Shown here piece after piece: positions 23,753 through 32,653 of a stretch of DNA of 64,000 nucleotides. The notes below the pieces were generated by a model that saw only the letters and a program-made list of their open reading frames with translations, had not been told where the DNA came from and did no database searches. The stretch is from the NCBI GenBank assembly GCA_016714795.1, contig JADKCA010000004.1, forward strand, positions 62,001 through 126,000, read 5' to 3'. A program made the translations under genes and the position numbers. This stretch comes from Sphingomonadales bacterium. GTDB lineage: Bacteria > Pseudomonadota > Alphaproteobacteria > Sphingomonadales > Sphingomonadaceae. How positions within the stretch are numbered: position 1 is the stretch's first letter; every line of letters begins with the position of its first letter.

Positions 23753-24242
23753 CGCCATGATCCGCATAGGGATCATGCAGGCCCAGATCTGCCATCACAT
23801 GGCGCTCGATCACTTCCATTTCGGCGGCTTCATCCTCTGCAATATGGTCATAGCCTAGCAGATGGAGCACGCCATGCACAATAAGGTGCGCCGCATGAGC
23901 GGGCATGGGCACGCCTTTGACCTCCGCCTCCGCCGTGCAGACGCCCGAGGCCAGCACAATATCTCCCAGCAGGATTTCCGGAAGACCATGCGCGTCATCC
24001 GGGTGCATCATCGGGAAGGACAACACATTGGTGGGCTTGTCCTTCCCGCGATGATCCCGGTTGAGAAGATGGACTTCGGCATCATCCGTCAGCCGCAGCG
24101 AGATTTCGATGCACGCTTCGTCCTGCGCCAGCGCCGCCCAGGGCGTGCGGGCAAAGGCCCCGTGCGCAGCCATATCCGCCAGCGCTTCCCAATCGGCCAT
24201 GCCCTCTGGCCAGCCATCATCAAGAAGCGCGATGGCGATCAC
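23745..24242 (-). CDS. ybeY: Endoribonuclease YbeY
   Basis: 165-residue single-strand RNase for 16S rRNA 3'-end maturation and ribosome quality control. Metal motif H-x3-H-x5-H is complete: His123, His127, His133 in HGVLHLLGYDH. It starts with GTG at 24242, overlapping the acyl-CoA dehydrogenase stop (GTGA), and ends inside the corC start. The usual upstream partner phoH is missing. Confidence 0.95.
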   Translation of the reverse strand: MIAIALLDDGWPEGMADWEALADMAAHGAFARTPWAALAQDEACIEISLRLTDDAEVHLLNRDHRGKDKPTNVLSFPMMHPDDAHGLPEILLGDIVLASGVCTAEAEVKGVPMPAHAAHLIVHGVLHLLGYDHIAEDEAAEMEVIERHVMADLGLHDPYADHGDG

Positions 24243-25429
24243 AGACCCAGCACCAGCTTGGCGATGATGTTGCGCTGGATCTCATTCGAACCGCCATAAA
24301 TGGTGGACGCCCGACCGTTGAAATAACGCGGTGCAGCGGTGAGCCCGACATCCGGGCCGACGGCCTCTACGTTCGATCCCGGCTTGCGCGCCTCGATCTG
24401 GCTGACGGCGGCATAATCGCCCGTCAGTTCCACCGCCAATTCCTGAATGCGCTGCGCGGTTTCGGTGCCTTGCAGCTTGAGCAAAGAGGAGGCCGGGCCG
24501 GGGTTGAACCCCTGTGCGACCTTGGCCATCACCGCATCTTCGCTCGCTTCGATGGCGGCCACATCGACGGAGAGCAGCGCGATCTTGCGGGCAATGGCGG
24601 GGGTATCGAGCAGGACGCCCCCTTCTCCGTTCGGCAAGGTCTCAGCATGACGACGCACTTCGGCCAGCGCCATCATCAGCCCCGCCGAATGCGCCACGGC
24701 GCGTTCGAATTCGAGCAGATATTTGGCAACGCTCCAGCCCTGATCTTCCTCGCCCAGCCGCCCGGAGATGGGAACACGGACATCGGTGAAGAAGACCTGA
24801 TTGAAATCATGGTCATCCGCGATGGACGGAATCGGTCGCACCTCGATGCCCGGCGTGTCCATGTCGAGCAGCAGGAAGGTGATGCCCTGTTGCGGGCGGC
24901 CATCGCGATTGGTGCGGACCAAGCAGAACATCTTGTTCGCAAAATGCGCATGCGTCGTCCAGATTTTGGAGCCGTTGAGGACATAATGGTCCCCATCCCG
25001 TTCCGCCTTCAGCGACAGGCTTGCCAGATCGGAGCCGGAGCCAGGCTCCGAATAGCCCTGACACCAATAGTCCGCGCCAGACAGGATGCGCGGCAGATAC
25101 CAGGCCTTTTGTTCGGGCGTGCCATATTTCATGATGACGGGGGCAACCATGCGCAGTCCCATCGGGATGAGGCCCGGCGCGCCTGCAAAGGCACATTCGC
25201 ACGCGAAGATGTGGCGCTGCGCCTCGCTCCAGCCGGTGCCGCCATATTCGGCGGGCCAGCTGGGCGCGACCCAGCCTTTGGTGTGGAGAATGGCCTGCCA
25301 TTTCAGCGCGACATCGCGTTCGCTGAACACGCTGGTGGAAAGGCGGGCAGCCTCGCGCAGATCATCGGTGAGGTTTGTCGCCAGCCAGTCGCGGACGTCA
25401 ACGCGGAAGGATTCGAGTGCGTTCACCAT
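24239..25429 (-). CDS. Acyl-CoA dehydrogenase
   Basis: FAD-dependent alpha,beta-dehydrogenation of an acyl-CoA, passing electrons to ETF. 396 residues with PAEYGGTGWS, CQGYSEPGSGSDLAS (FAD/substrate loop), IWTTHAHFA, and the C-terminal TIYGGSNEIQRNIIAK. It starts three bases after the CoA ligase stop. The pair could activate and desaturate a phenylpropanoate or fatty acid. Its stop overlaps ybeY, placing a housekeeping gene in this operon. Confidence 0.93.
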   Translation of the reverse strand: MVNALESFRVDVRDWLATNLTDDLREAARLSTSVFSERDVALKWQAILHTKGWVAPSWPAEYGGTGWSEAQRHIFACECAFAGAPGLIPMGLRMVAPVIMKYGTPEQKAWYLPRILSGADYWCQGYSEPGSGSDLASLSLKAERDGDHYVLNGSKIWTTHAHFANKMFCLVRTNRDGRPQQGITFLLLDMDTPGIEVRPIPSIADDHDFNQVFFTDVRVPISGRLGEEDQGWSVAKYLLEFERAVAHSAGLMMALAEVRRHAETLPNGEGGVLLDTPAIARKIALLSVDVAAIEASEDAVMAKVAQGFNPGPASSLLKLQGTETAQRIQELAVELTGDYAAVSQIEARKPGSNVEAVGPDVGLTAAPRYFNGRASTIYGGSNEIQRNIIAKLVLGL

Positions 25430-25432
25430 GGC

Positions 25433-26989
25433 TCAGTTCACCTGCCTTTCGCGGCCTTCCCAAAAGGGCGCGCGCAGCTCGCGGCGGAGGATCTTGCCGG
25501 AAGGATTGCGCGGCAGCGCGTCTATGCTGTCCACCGTCTTGGGCACCTTGAAGCCCGCAATGCGCTCGCGCGCCCAACTGATCACGCTGTCGGCATCGAT
25601 GCTGTGGCCCGGCCTGGGCGCGCAGACCGCCTTCACCGCTTCGCCCCATTTGTCATCGGGCACGCCGATCACGGCGACTTCCAGCACATCCGGATGCCCG
25701 TAAATCGCGCTTTCCACTTCTGCCGGATACACATTTTCGCCGCCGGTGATGATCATGTCCTTCACCCGGTCATGAATGTAGAGATAGCCATCTTCATCCA
25801 TATAGCCCGCATCGCCGGTATAAACCCAGCCATCGTTGGTGAGCGTCTTGCTCGTGGCTTCGGGCAGGCGCCAATAGCCCAGCATGTTGTTGGAGGACCG
25901 GGTGACGACCTCACCCACTTCGCCCACGGGCAGGCTGTTGCCCTCATCATCCACGATCTTCAGCTCCACGCCTGGCAGCGCCTTGCCGGCAGAGCGCATC
26001 CGGGGGTTGCCGTTGGGGTCATGATCCTCCGGCGGCAGCATCACGATGGTACCGGTGGTTTCGGTCATGCCGTAATTCTGGATAAACTGACAGCCGAACA
26101 TCTGGATGCATTCGCGCAGCAGTTCGAGCGGGATTGGCGCGGCTCCATAGAGGATATATTTCAGGCGGCTATAATCCACCTGTGCGCAACGCGGATGCTG
26201 AAGCAGAATATGGAGTGCGGCGGGCACGATGAAGAAGCGCGTGACTCCGCCTTTCTCGATCGATTCGAACAGCCCGTCCGGCGTGAACTCGGCCAGCACA
26301 TAAGCGGGCAGACCGGAGGCGATGGCCATCACGCCAAGACCGGTGCCGCCAATGTGCGAACAGGGCATGGCAACCAGAACCACTTCGTCATCATCCCATT
26401 TGGTATAGGCCAGATTGGCGGCATTGGTGGTCTTGCGGAGCGCAAACAGGTTGCAGTTGGAAAGCTCGACGCCCTTGGGGTTGCCTGTGGTTCCCGACGT
26501 ATAGAGTTGCAGGATCGCATCGTTCGGGCCGGAGGGGGTGAAGGGCTTGCGCGCCGTCTGGTCGATCAGGCGGCGGCCTTCATCATGCGTTGCAAAGCGC
26601 GGATTATGCTCCAGAGGCCCGTCCAGCGCCTTGGGGGCATCATCAAAGCCCGGACCGGTGAAGACGATCTTGGCCTGCGAATCATTGACAATATAGGCCC
26701 ATTCGGGCGCCGCCAGCCGCCAGCCGACCGGGGCCATCACCACGCCGATCCGCGCCGCGCCGTAGAACAGGGTGAAATAGAGATCGCTATTCTTGCCGAT
26801 CCACGCGATCCGGTCTCCCTTCATGAGCCCCTGATCGAGCAGCCATGTCGCCACCCGCGCCGTCCGCTCTTCCAGATCGCGGTACGACCAGAAGCGATCC
26901 TCTTCACGCATAGCCAGCCGGTCGGGCCGGTCTTCGGCCCAACAGGTCAGGAACTCGTCAAAGGTCAGCAGGTTTGAAGTGTCGGTCAT
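25433..26989 (-). CDS. Acyl-CoA synthetase (AMP-forming ligase)
   Basis: ANL-superfamily ligase of 518 residues that activates a carboxylic acid with ATP and CoA. Motifs: P-loop LYTSGTTGNPKG, A5 YGMTETTG, A7 YTGDAGY, A8 DRVKDMIITGGENVYP, and A10 PRNPSGKILRREL with catalytic lysine. Substrate unclear: fatty acid or aryl-propanoate. Divergent from panB, first gene of the ligase-dehydrogenase-ybeY-corC run. Confidence 0.93.
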   Translation of the reverse strand: MTDTSNLLTFDEFLTCWAEDRPDRLAMREEDRFWSYRDLEERTARVATWLLDQGLMKGDRIAWIGKNSDLYFTLFYGAARIGVVMAPVGWRLAAPEWAYIVNDSQAKIVFTGPGFDDAPKALDGPLEHNPRFATHDEGRRLIDQTARKPFTPSGPNDAILQLYTSGTTGNPKGVELSNCNLFALRKTTNAANLAYTKWDDDEVVLVAMPCSHIGGTGLGVMAIASGLPAYVLAEFTPDGLFESIEKGGVTRFFIVPAALHILLQHPRCAQVDYSRLKYILYGAAPIPLELLRECIQMFGCQFIQNYGMTETTGTIVMLPPEDHDPNGNPRMRSAGKALPGVELKIVDDEGNSLPVGEVGEVVTRSSNNMLGYWRLPEATSKTLTNDGWVYTGDAGYMDEDGYLYIHDRVKDMIITGGENVYPAEVESAIYGHPDVLEVAVIGVPDDKWGEAVKAVCAPRPGHSIDADSVISWARERIAGFKVPKTVDSIDALPRNPSGKILRRELRAPFWEGRERQVN

Positions 26990-27005
26990 GAATCCATCTC
27001 TCTCC

Positions 27006-27019
27006 AGTCAATCGTGACT
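27006..27019. promoter_or_regulatory. AGTCA-N4-TGACT inverted repeat before the CoA ligase
   Basis: Short inverted repeat 17 bp upstream of the ligase start in the ligase/panB divergent gap. It could be a GntR- or TetR-type operator; no regulator is adjacent, so this is tentative. Confidence 0.3.
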
Positions 27020-27124
27020 AGCCTATAAGCAGTGCGCGCTTCACTGCAATTGCCTCTCAGGCTCGTCATCACGGTTCGTGCTGCTATAAAGCACGTCACA
27101 TCTTCCTTTGCCAATCAGGTTCCC

Positions 27125-27982
27125 ATGTCCACCACCTTCACCATCGACACCGCCACAAGCCGCGCCAATCCGACGCCCGCCCCCATGAAGCGTGTCACCG
27201 TGCCCGCCGTGCGGGCGCGCAAGGGCGGGGAGCCGCTGGTGATGCTGACCGCCTATACCGTGCGCATGGCGCAGCTGCTCGATCCGCATTGCGACATGCT
27301 GCTGGTGGGCGATTCGCTGGGGCAAGTGGTCTACGGCCTGCCCTCCACCGTGCCGGTGACGCTCGAGATGATGGCAGCGCACGGGGCCGCCGTGGTGCGC
27401 GGCAGCTATCACGCGCTGGTGATCATCGACATGCCGTTCGGCTCTTATGAAGAATCGCCCGAGCAGGCGTTCCGCAGCGCGGCCTATCTTCTGAAAGAAA
27501 CCGGCGCGGCGGCGGTGAAGCTGGAAGGCGGAGAGGCAATGGCGCCCACCATCGACTTCCTTTCGAAACGGGGCATTCCGGTGATGGCGCATATTGGCCT
27601 GACGCCGCAGGCCATCAACATGCTGGGCGGCTATGGAGCGCGTGGCCGCAGCGATGCCGAACAGGCCAAGCTGCTGGGAGACGCCCGTGCCGTGGATGCC
27701 GCCGGGGCCTTTGCCATGGTGGTGGAAGGCGTCGTGGAACCCATCGCCATAGCCATCACGCAGGCGGTTTCATGCCCCACAATCGGGATCGGCGCATCTG
27801 CCCAATGCGACGGTCAAGTGCTGGTGGCCGAAGACATGCTCGGCATGTTTGATCGCGTGCCGCGCTTCGTGAAACGCTATCATGAGGTCGCCAACGAGAT
27901 TTCGGATGCGGCTGCACGCTATGCGGCAGACGTGCGCGCCCGCGCCTTCCCGACGCAGGACCAGACCTATCAGCCCAAATAG
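27125..27982 (+). CDS. panB: 3-methyl-2-oxobutanoate hydroxymethyltransferase
   Basis: First step of pantothenate synthesis: adds a hydroxymethyl from 5,10-methylene-THF to ketoisovalerate. 285 residues; metal site VGDSLGQVVYG, DMPFGSYE, KLEGG, GHIGLTP-like AHIGLTPQ, and the C-terminal CPTIGIGAS. Start at ATG 27125 rather than an upstream in-frame codon. It consumes the same C1-folate pool that LigM feeds. A weak CCCCTT/AAGGGG stem without a T-run follows the stop (27990-28017). Confidence 0.95.
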   Translation: MSTTFTIDTATSRANPTPAPMKRVTVPAVRARKGGEPLVMLTAYTVRMAQLLDPHCDMLLVGDSLGQVVYGLPSTVPVTLEMMAAHGAAVVRGSYHALVIIDMPFGSYEESPEQAFRSAAYLLKETGAAAVKLEGGEAMAPTIDFLSKRGIPVMAHIGLTPQAINMLGGYGARGRSDAEQAKLLGDARAVDAAGAFAMVVEGVVEPIAIAITQAVSCPTIGIGASAQCDGQVLVAEDMLGMFDRVPRFVKRYHEVANEISDAAARYAADVRARAFPTQDQTYQPK

Positions 27983-28046
27983 GGCGCTTCCCCTTGCGCC
28001 GCTGCGCCGCTAAGGGGTTCGCAGACTGCGAGTTTGGAGACGCACC

Positions 28047-28769
28047 TTGGCCCTTCCGCCGATCAACATGAGTGATGAATCCTTTGTCCGCGAAGTGGAT
28101 GAGGAGCTTCAGCGCGACACGATGCTGTCGCTGTGGAAGCGCTGGGGCAAGATCGGCATTGGCGCGATCGTGGCGCTGGTGCTGGCATGGGGCGGGTGGC
28201 TTTATTGGACGCACCGCAAGAATGAGACACGCGGTGCCGAAGCCGAACAACTGGTTCAGGTGATCGAAAATCTGAACGCCAACAACGAAGCCGATGCCGC
28301 GCCCAAGCTGGCTGCGCTCGCCAAGTCTGACAGCAAGGGATATCGCGCCGCAGCGATGATGACGCAGGCAGCGCTCGCTTTGTCGAAGAGCGACACCAAA
28401 TTCGCCGTCGAAACCTATGGCAAGGTTGTGGCAGACACCACCCTGTCGCAGGACTGGCGCGATCTGGCGCTGATCCGTCAGACGGCGCTTGAGTTTGACA
28501 CCATGAAGCCGGAAGCCATCGTTGCGCGGTTGAAGCCGCTTGCCGTTCCGGGCAATGCCTGGTTCGGCAGCGCGGGTGAAATGGCAGCGCTCGCTTATGC
28601 CCGGATGGACAAACCGGCGCTCGCTGCCAAGATGTTCGAGGATATGGCCAAGGACGAACAGGTTCCCGAATCGATCAAGGCGCGCGCCAAAGCCATGGCC
28701 TCGTCCCTTGCCCCCGCCCCCGCCCCCGCCCCCGCGACAACCTCCGCGACGAAGGAAGACAAGCAATGA
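28047..28769 (+). CDS. YfgM-like tetratricopeptide membrane protein
   Basis: 240 residues, one N-terminal transmembrane helix (IGIGAIVALVLAWGGWLYW, about 38-56) and a periplasmic TPR-like region ending in an Ala/Pro tail of APAPAP repeats. TTG at 28047 with GGAGA 8 bp upstream is the likely start; ATG 28068 is the alternative. It precedes bamB and der in the conserved yfgM-bamB-der order, consistent with a role near the Sec/BAM machinery. Its stop overlaps bamB (ATGA). Confidence 0.85.
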   Translation: MALPPINMSDESFVREVDEELQRDTMLSLWKRWGKIGIGAIVALVLAWGGWLYWTHRKNETRGAEAEQLVQVIENLNANNEADAAPKLAALAKSDSKGYRAAAMMTQAALALSKSDTKFAVETYGKVVADTTLSQDWRDLALIRQTALEFDTMKPEAIVARLKPLAVPGNAWFGSAGEMAALAYARMDKPALAAKMFEDMAKDEQVPESIKARAKAMASSLAPAPAPAPATTSATKEDKQ

Positions 28770-30124
28770 AATTCACCCGTCTCGTCCTTGTTTCCCTGAT
28801 GTGTGCGGTCTCGCTTTCGGGCTGCGCGAAGCTCGGTTTGAGCGGCGGCAAGGACAAGAAGCGCACGCCCGTGATGGGCAACCGCATCTCCATCCTGTCA
28901 TCCGAACAGGGGATTGAGCCCGATCCTGCGCTGGCCGGGGTACAGGTGATCGTCCCCGAAGCCGTGATCAATGACGCTTGGGCGCAGCCCGGCGGCAATG
29001 CTTCCAAATCGGTGGGCCATCTTGCCGTAGGGCAGGCCTTGGGCAAGCTCTGGTCTGTCAAGATCAACGGCAGTTCGAAGGCCGAACGGCTAGCAGCCGC
29101 CCCGGTTGTAAGCGGCGGCAATCTTTATGCAGTGGACGTCAACGGCGTTCTCAATGCCTTCAGCGCATCGACCGGACGCAAGCTCTGGGCACAGGATGTC
29201 AATGCAGCCCCCAAGGGCTCGCAGTCTTCGCTGTTCGGTGGCGGCGTGAGTGTGGACGGAGACACGGTGTTCGCCACCAACGGCCTGGGCGATGTTGTCG
29301 CGATGGATGCCGCCTCTGGCACCCGCAAATGGAAGGTCCATCCCGCTGGCCCGCTGCGCGGTGCACCGACCGTGTCCAACGGCAACGTCTATGTCATGAC
29401 ACAAGACAGCCAGTTGCTGGCCATTTCCCAAGCTGATGGCGCTACGGTATGGACGCAATCTGCCTCTCTGGAAATCACTGGCGTGTTCGGCAATTCGTCT
29501 CCTGCGGCAGCGCAAGGGTCGGTCGTGGCGGGCTTCTCGTCGGGCGAACTCAACGCCTATCGCTATGAGAATGGCCGCCCGCTCTGGGGCGACACGCTGT
29601 CGCGCACCAGCATGTCCACCTCGGTCTCCAGCCTGTCGGACATTGATGCCAATCCTGTGATCGACAGGGGCCGGGTGTTCGCCATCGGTCAGGGCGGGCG
29701 CATGGTCTCGATGGACCTCGTCACTGGCCAACGGCTGTGGGAACTCAGCCTTGCGGGCGTCTCTTCACCTTGGGTCGCCGGTGAATGGGTGTTCGTGGTG
29801 GATGATCAGGCGCGTCTGCTCTGCGTATCGCGCACCACCGGAAAGGTGCGCTGGCTGACGCAGCTGCAACGCTACAAGAAACAGAAAGAAAAGAACGGGC
29901 GCACCGTGAAGGCCAAAGATCCGATCAGCTGGGTCGGCCCGGTTCTCGCCGGAGGCCGCCTGATCCTCGCCAACAGCCGCGGCGAATTGTTCAATGTCGC
30001 GCCGGAAACAGGCGCAGTCCAGACCCGCACCAGCGTGGGGGCACCGGTCAGCTTCGGCCCGGTCGTCGCCAACAACACGCTGTACATCATGGATGATGAG
30101 GGACGGATTTCCGCTTGGCGATGA
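28766..30124 (+). CDS. bamB: Outer-membrane assembly lipoprotein BamB
   Basis: Beta-propeller subunit of the BAM complex, 452 residues. Lipobox LSGC (Cys20) after a short signal, then PQQ-like propeller repeats (for example NLYAVDVNGVLNAFS, GDVVAMDAASGTRKW, RMVSMDLVTGQRLWE). Start coupled to the yfgM stop, and the stop overlaps der (ATGA). Confidence 0.93.
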   Translation: MKFTRLVLVSLMCAVSLSGCAKLGLSGGKDKKRTPVMGNRISILSSEQGIEPDPALAGVQVIVPEAVINDAWAQPGGNASKSVGHLAVGQALGKLWSVKINGSSKAERLAAAPVVSGGNLYAVDVNGVLNAFSASTGRKLWAQDVNAAPKGSQSSLFGGGVSVDGDTVFATNGLGDVVAMDAASGTRKWKVHPAGPLRGAPTVSNGNVYVMTQDSQLLAISQADGATVWTQSASLEITGVFGNSSPAAAQGSVVAGFSSGELNAYRYENGRPLWGDTLSRTSMSTSVSSLSDIDANPVIDRGRVFAIGQGGRMVSMDLVTGQRLWELSLAGVSSPWVAGEWVFVVDDQARLLCVSRTTGKVRWLTQLQRYKKQKEKNGRTVKAKDPISWVGPVLAGGRLILANSRGELFNVAPETGAVQTRTSVGAPVSFGPVVANNTLYIMDDEGRISAWR

Positions 30125-31494
30125 GCGTCCCCACCATTGCCATCATCGGTCGGCCCAATGTGGGCAAATCGACGCTGTTCAACCGCCTGGTCGGCAAGAA
30201 GCTGGCGCTGGTCGATGACCGGCCCGGCGTCACCCGCGACCGGCGCGAGGGCGAGGCGAGCCTGCTCGGCCTTGATTTCCGCATCATCGACACTGCCGGG
30301 TTCGAGGATGAAGACCCCGATACGCTGCCCGGCCGGATGCGCCGCCAGACCGAAGCGGCGGTTGACAGCGCAGACGTCGCGCTGTTCGTGATCGACGCGC
30401 GGGCGGGCGTGGTGCCGCTTGATGAGGAGATTGCCCGCTGGCTGCGCAGTTCGGATACGCCCATCGTGCTGCTGGCAAACAAGGCCGAAGGCCGCGCGGG
30501 CGAAGGCGGCATTCTGGAAGCCTATGCCCTGGGCTTTGGCGATCCGATCCCGTTCAGCGCCGAACATGGCGAAGGCATGGACGATCTGTTCCACGCTATC
30601 CGTCCGCATGTTGAGCGCGAAGACGTGTTTGAGGAGGACGAGGAAGAAGACGAATCCCCCAATGCGCCGCTGAAGCTGGCCATTGTCGGGCGGCCCAATG
30701 CGGGCAAATCGACGCTGGTCAACCAGATGCTGGGCGAAGACCGGATGATCACCGGCCCCGAAGCGGGCATCACGCGCGATTCGATCAGCATTGAATGGGA
30801 ATGGACCGACGAGGACGGCACCGTCCGCCCCGTTCGTCTGGTCGATACGGCGGGCCTGCGCAAGAAATCCAAGGTGGACGACAAGCTGGAAAGGCTGTCC
30901 GCTGCCGATACGCGCCGCGCGATCGATTTCGCCGAAGTGGTCGTGCTGCTGCTCGATGCCTCGCGCGGGCTGGAGGCGCAGGATCTGCGCATTGCCGATC
31001 AGGTCTATTCCGAAGGGCGCGCGATCATCATTGCGCTCAACAAATGGGATATTGTCGAACATGGCTCTGCGCTGCTCAACGGCGTGCGCAAGGCGCTGGA
31101 CGATGGCTTTGCGCAGGTGCGCGGCATCCCCTTGCTCACCGTTTCAGCAGCGACGGGCAAGGGTGTCGACCTGATCCTCAAGGTGGCGTTCGAAACGCGC
31201 GAAGCCTGGTCTCGTCGCGTGCCCACGGGCCAGCTCAACCGCTGGTTTGAAACCGCTGTGGAAAAGAACCCGCCGCCCGCACCCGGTGGCAAGCGGATCA
31301 AGCTGCGTTACGCCACGCAGATCAAGACGCGTCCGCCCAGCTTCGTCGTGTTCGGCACGCGTGTGGATCAGTTGCCGGAAAGCTATCGCCGCTACCTCGT
31401 CAACGGGCTGCGCAAGGAACTGGGCTTCGGAGCCGTGCCCGTGCGGCTGACGCTGCGCTCTCCCAAGAATCCGTTCGTGAACACCCCGGACTGA
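30121..31494 (+). CDS. der: Ribosome-biogenesis GTPase Der (EngA)
   Basis: Two tandem GTPase domains and a C-terminal KH-like domain, 457 residues. G1 loops GRPNVGKST and GRPNAGKST, G3 DTAGFEDE and DTAGLRKKS, G4 NKAE and NKWD. An acidic linker (EEDEEEDESP) joins the domains. Needed for 50S subunit maturation. ATG 30121 overlaps the bamB stop. Confidence 0.97.
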   Translation: MSVPTIAIIGRPNVGKSTLFNRLVGKKLALVDDRPGVTRDRREGEASLLGLDFRIIDTAGFEDEDPDTLPGRMRRQTEAAVDSADVALFVIDARAGVVPLDEEIARWLRSSDTPIVLLANKAEGRAGEGGILEAYALGFGDPIPFSAEHGEGMDDLFHAIRPHVEREDVFEEDEEEDESPNAPLKLAIVGRPNAGKSTLVNQMLGEDRMITGPEAGITRDSISIEWEWTDEDGTVRPVRLVDTAGLRKKSKVDDKLERLSAADTRRAIDFAEVVVLLLDASRGLEAQDLRIADQVYSEGRAIIIALNKWDIVEHGSALLNGVRKALDDGFAQVRGIPLLTVSAATGKGVDLILKVAFETREAWSRRVPTGQLNRWFETAVEKNPPPAPGGKRIKLRYATQIKTRPPSFVVFGTRVDQLPESYRRYLVNGLRKELGFGAVPVRLTLRSPKNPFVNTPD

Positions 31495-31576
31495 GACGAC
31501 CCGAAACATCCGAACTGGATTGAACTGGCCAGGCACGGCAAGGTTCGCTTTACCAATCATCTGCACAAACAGAGGC

Positions 31577-31993
31577 ATGAACGCACATGCCCTTGCCTCG
31601 TCCGCAACGCGCCCCCAGTTGATAGACTGGGCGCGCTTTCATCTGGTCCGTGACTATGCGGACCGGCGGATCGTCCGCCTGATCTCCTATTTCAGGGAGG
31701 ATGCCGAAACCTGCCTGGCCGCAGCCGACAAGGCCGCCCGAGCCGGCAATCTACGCGCGATGATTGGCCATCTGGAGGCCTTGCGCCGGGATGCGATGCA
31801 GCTTGGCGCGCTGGGGCTGGCCGAACTCGCCGAATCCATCGAACATGAGGCGCGCGATATTCTCGACCATGGCATGACCGATTTCGCGCTGCCGCCGGGC
31901 CTGCCCGCGCTGTCGCGCGCGCTTCAGGCGACGCTCGGCGCGCTGGAGGCTGAAATCAGCGCGCCTCCTGCGGCGCTTCAAACTTCTCGATGA
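31577..31993 (+). CDS. HPt-like four-helix protein, phosphohistidine apparently lost
   Basis: 138 residues, alpha-helical. The segment HLEALRRDAMQLGA aligns with the HPt signature (AHTLKGxxxxxGA), followed by LAELAESIE as in HPt helix C. In this alignment Glu67 takes the place of the phosphorylatable His, and Arg70 that of the Lys; His65 is two residues earlier. It may be a non-phosphorylatable or permanently phospho-mimicking HPt, or only an HPt-like fold. ATG at 31577 with AGAGG. Its 3' end overlaps the convergent GST by 38 bp. Confidence 0.55.
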   Translation: MNAHALASSATRPQLIDWARFHLVRDYADRRIVRLISYFREDAETCLAAADKAARAGNLRAMIGHLEALRRDAMQLGALGLAELAESIEHEARDILDHGMTDFALPPGLPALSRALQATLGALEAEISAPPAALQTSR

Positions 31994-32627
31994 CCCAATC
32001 CTCTGCCTGTGCTCCGGCAATCCAGTCCTGCATCCAGGGATGCTGGATGACGGCCTGCATATAGGGCACGGCAAAGCGCGCGACAGGAATTGAATAGGTG
32101 ATCAGCCGCGTCACGACGGGGGCATACATGATGTCCACCGCGCCAAATTCGCCGAACAGGAAATCGCCTTCGCCCCCGAACCGCGCGCGCGCCTGCGCCC
32201 AGATTTCCATGACCCGCGCGACATCGGCCTGCACCGCTTCGCTCAACGGAGCAGGCGGATGGATACGGCGGATGTTCATGCTGTGCTCGCGGCGCAGCGC
32301 CTGATAACCGGAATGCATCTCTGCCGCCATCGACCGCGCCATCGCGCGTGCGACCGGATCAGCAGGCCAGAAGCGCTCTCCGCCCGATGCTTCGTTCAGA
32401 TATTCGACAATCGCCAGACTGTCCCACACCACGGCCTCGCCATCCCACAGGATCGGCACCTTGCCAGAAGAAGGCGCGAATTCCGCGCCCTCGCGGCGCT
32501 TGTCCCAGGCTTCGTCATAGAGGGGCACAACCACTTCCTCGAACGGCAGGCCCGATTGCTTGCAAGCCAGCCAGCCGCGCAGCGACCAGGAGGAGTAGGT
32601 CTTGTTGCCGATGAAGAGTTTGAGCAT
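31956..32627 (-). CDS. Glutathione S-transferase family protein
   Basis: 223 residues with a thioredoxin-like N-terminal domain starting LKLFIGNKTYSSWSLRGW, the GSH-binding loop GKVPILWDG and DSLAIVEYLNE, and a helical C-terminal domain. Close to the sphingomonad GST family with a TYSSWSLR N-terminus. General detoxification or small-molecule isomerase roles are possible. Unrelated to the LigF-like GST. Confidence 0.88.
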   Translation of the reverse strand: MLKLFIGNKTYSSWSLRGWLACKQSGLPFEEVVVPLYDEAWDKRREGAEFAPSSGKVPILWDGEAVVWDSLAIVEYLNEASGGERFWPADPVARAMARSMAAEMHSGYQALRREHSMNIRRIHPPAPLSEAVQADVARVMEIWAQARARFGGEGDFLFGEFGAVDIMYAPVVTRLITYSIPVARFAVPYMQAVIQHPWMQDWIAGAQAEDWVIEKFEAPQEAR

Positions 32628-32653
32628 GGTACGATCCGGTCGGTGGGACAGGC

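Noticed and set aside
24470..26977. 835-codon open frame on the plus strand
   Set aside because: Antisense to the acyl-CoA dehydrogenase and ligase, whose catalytic motifs are intact.
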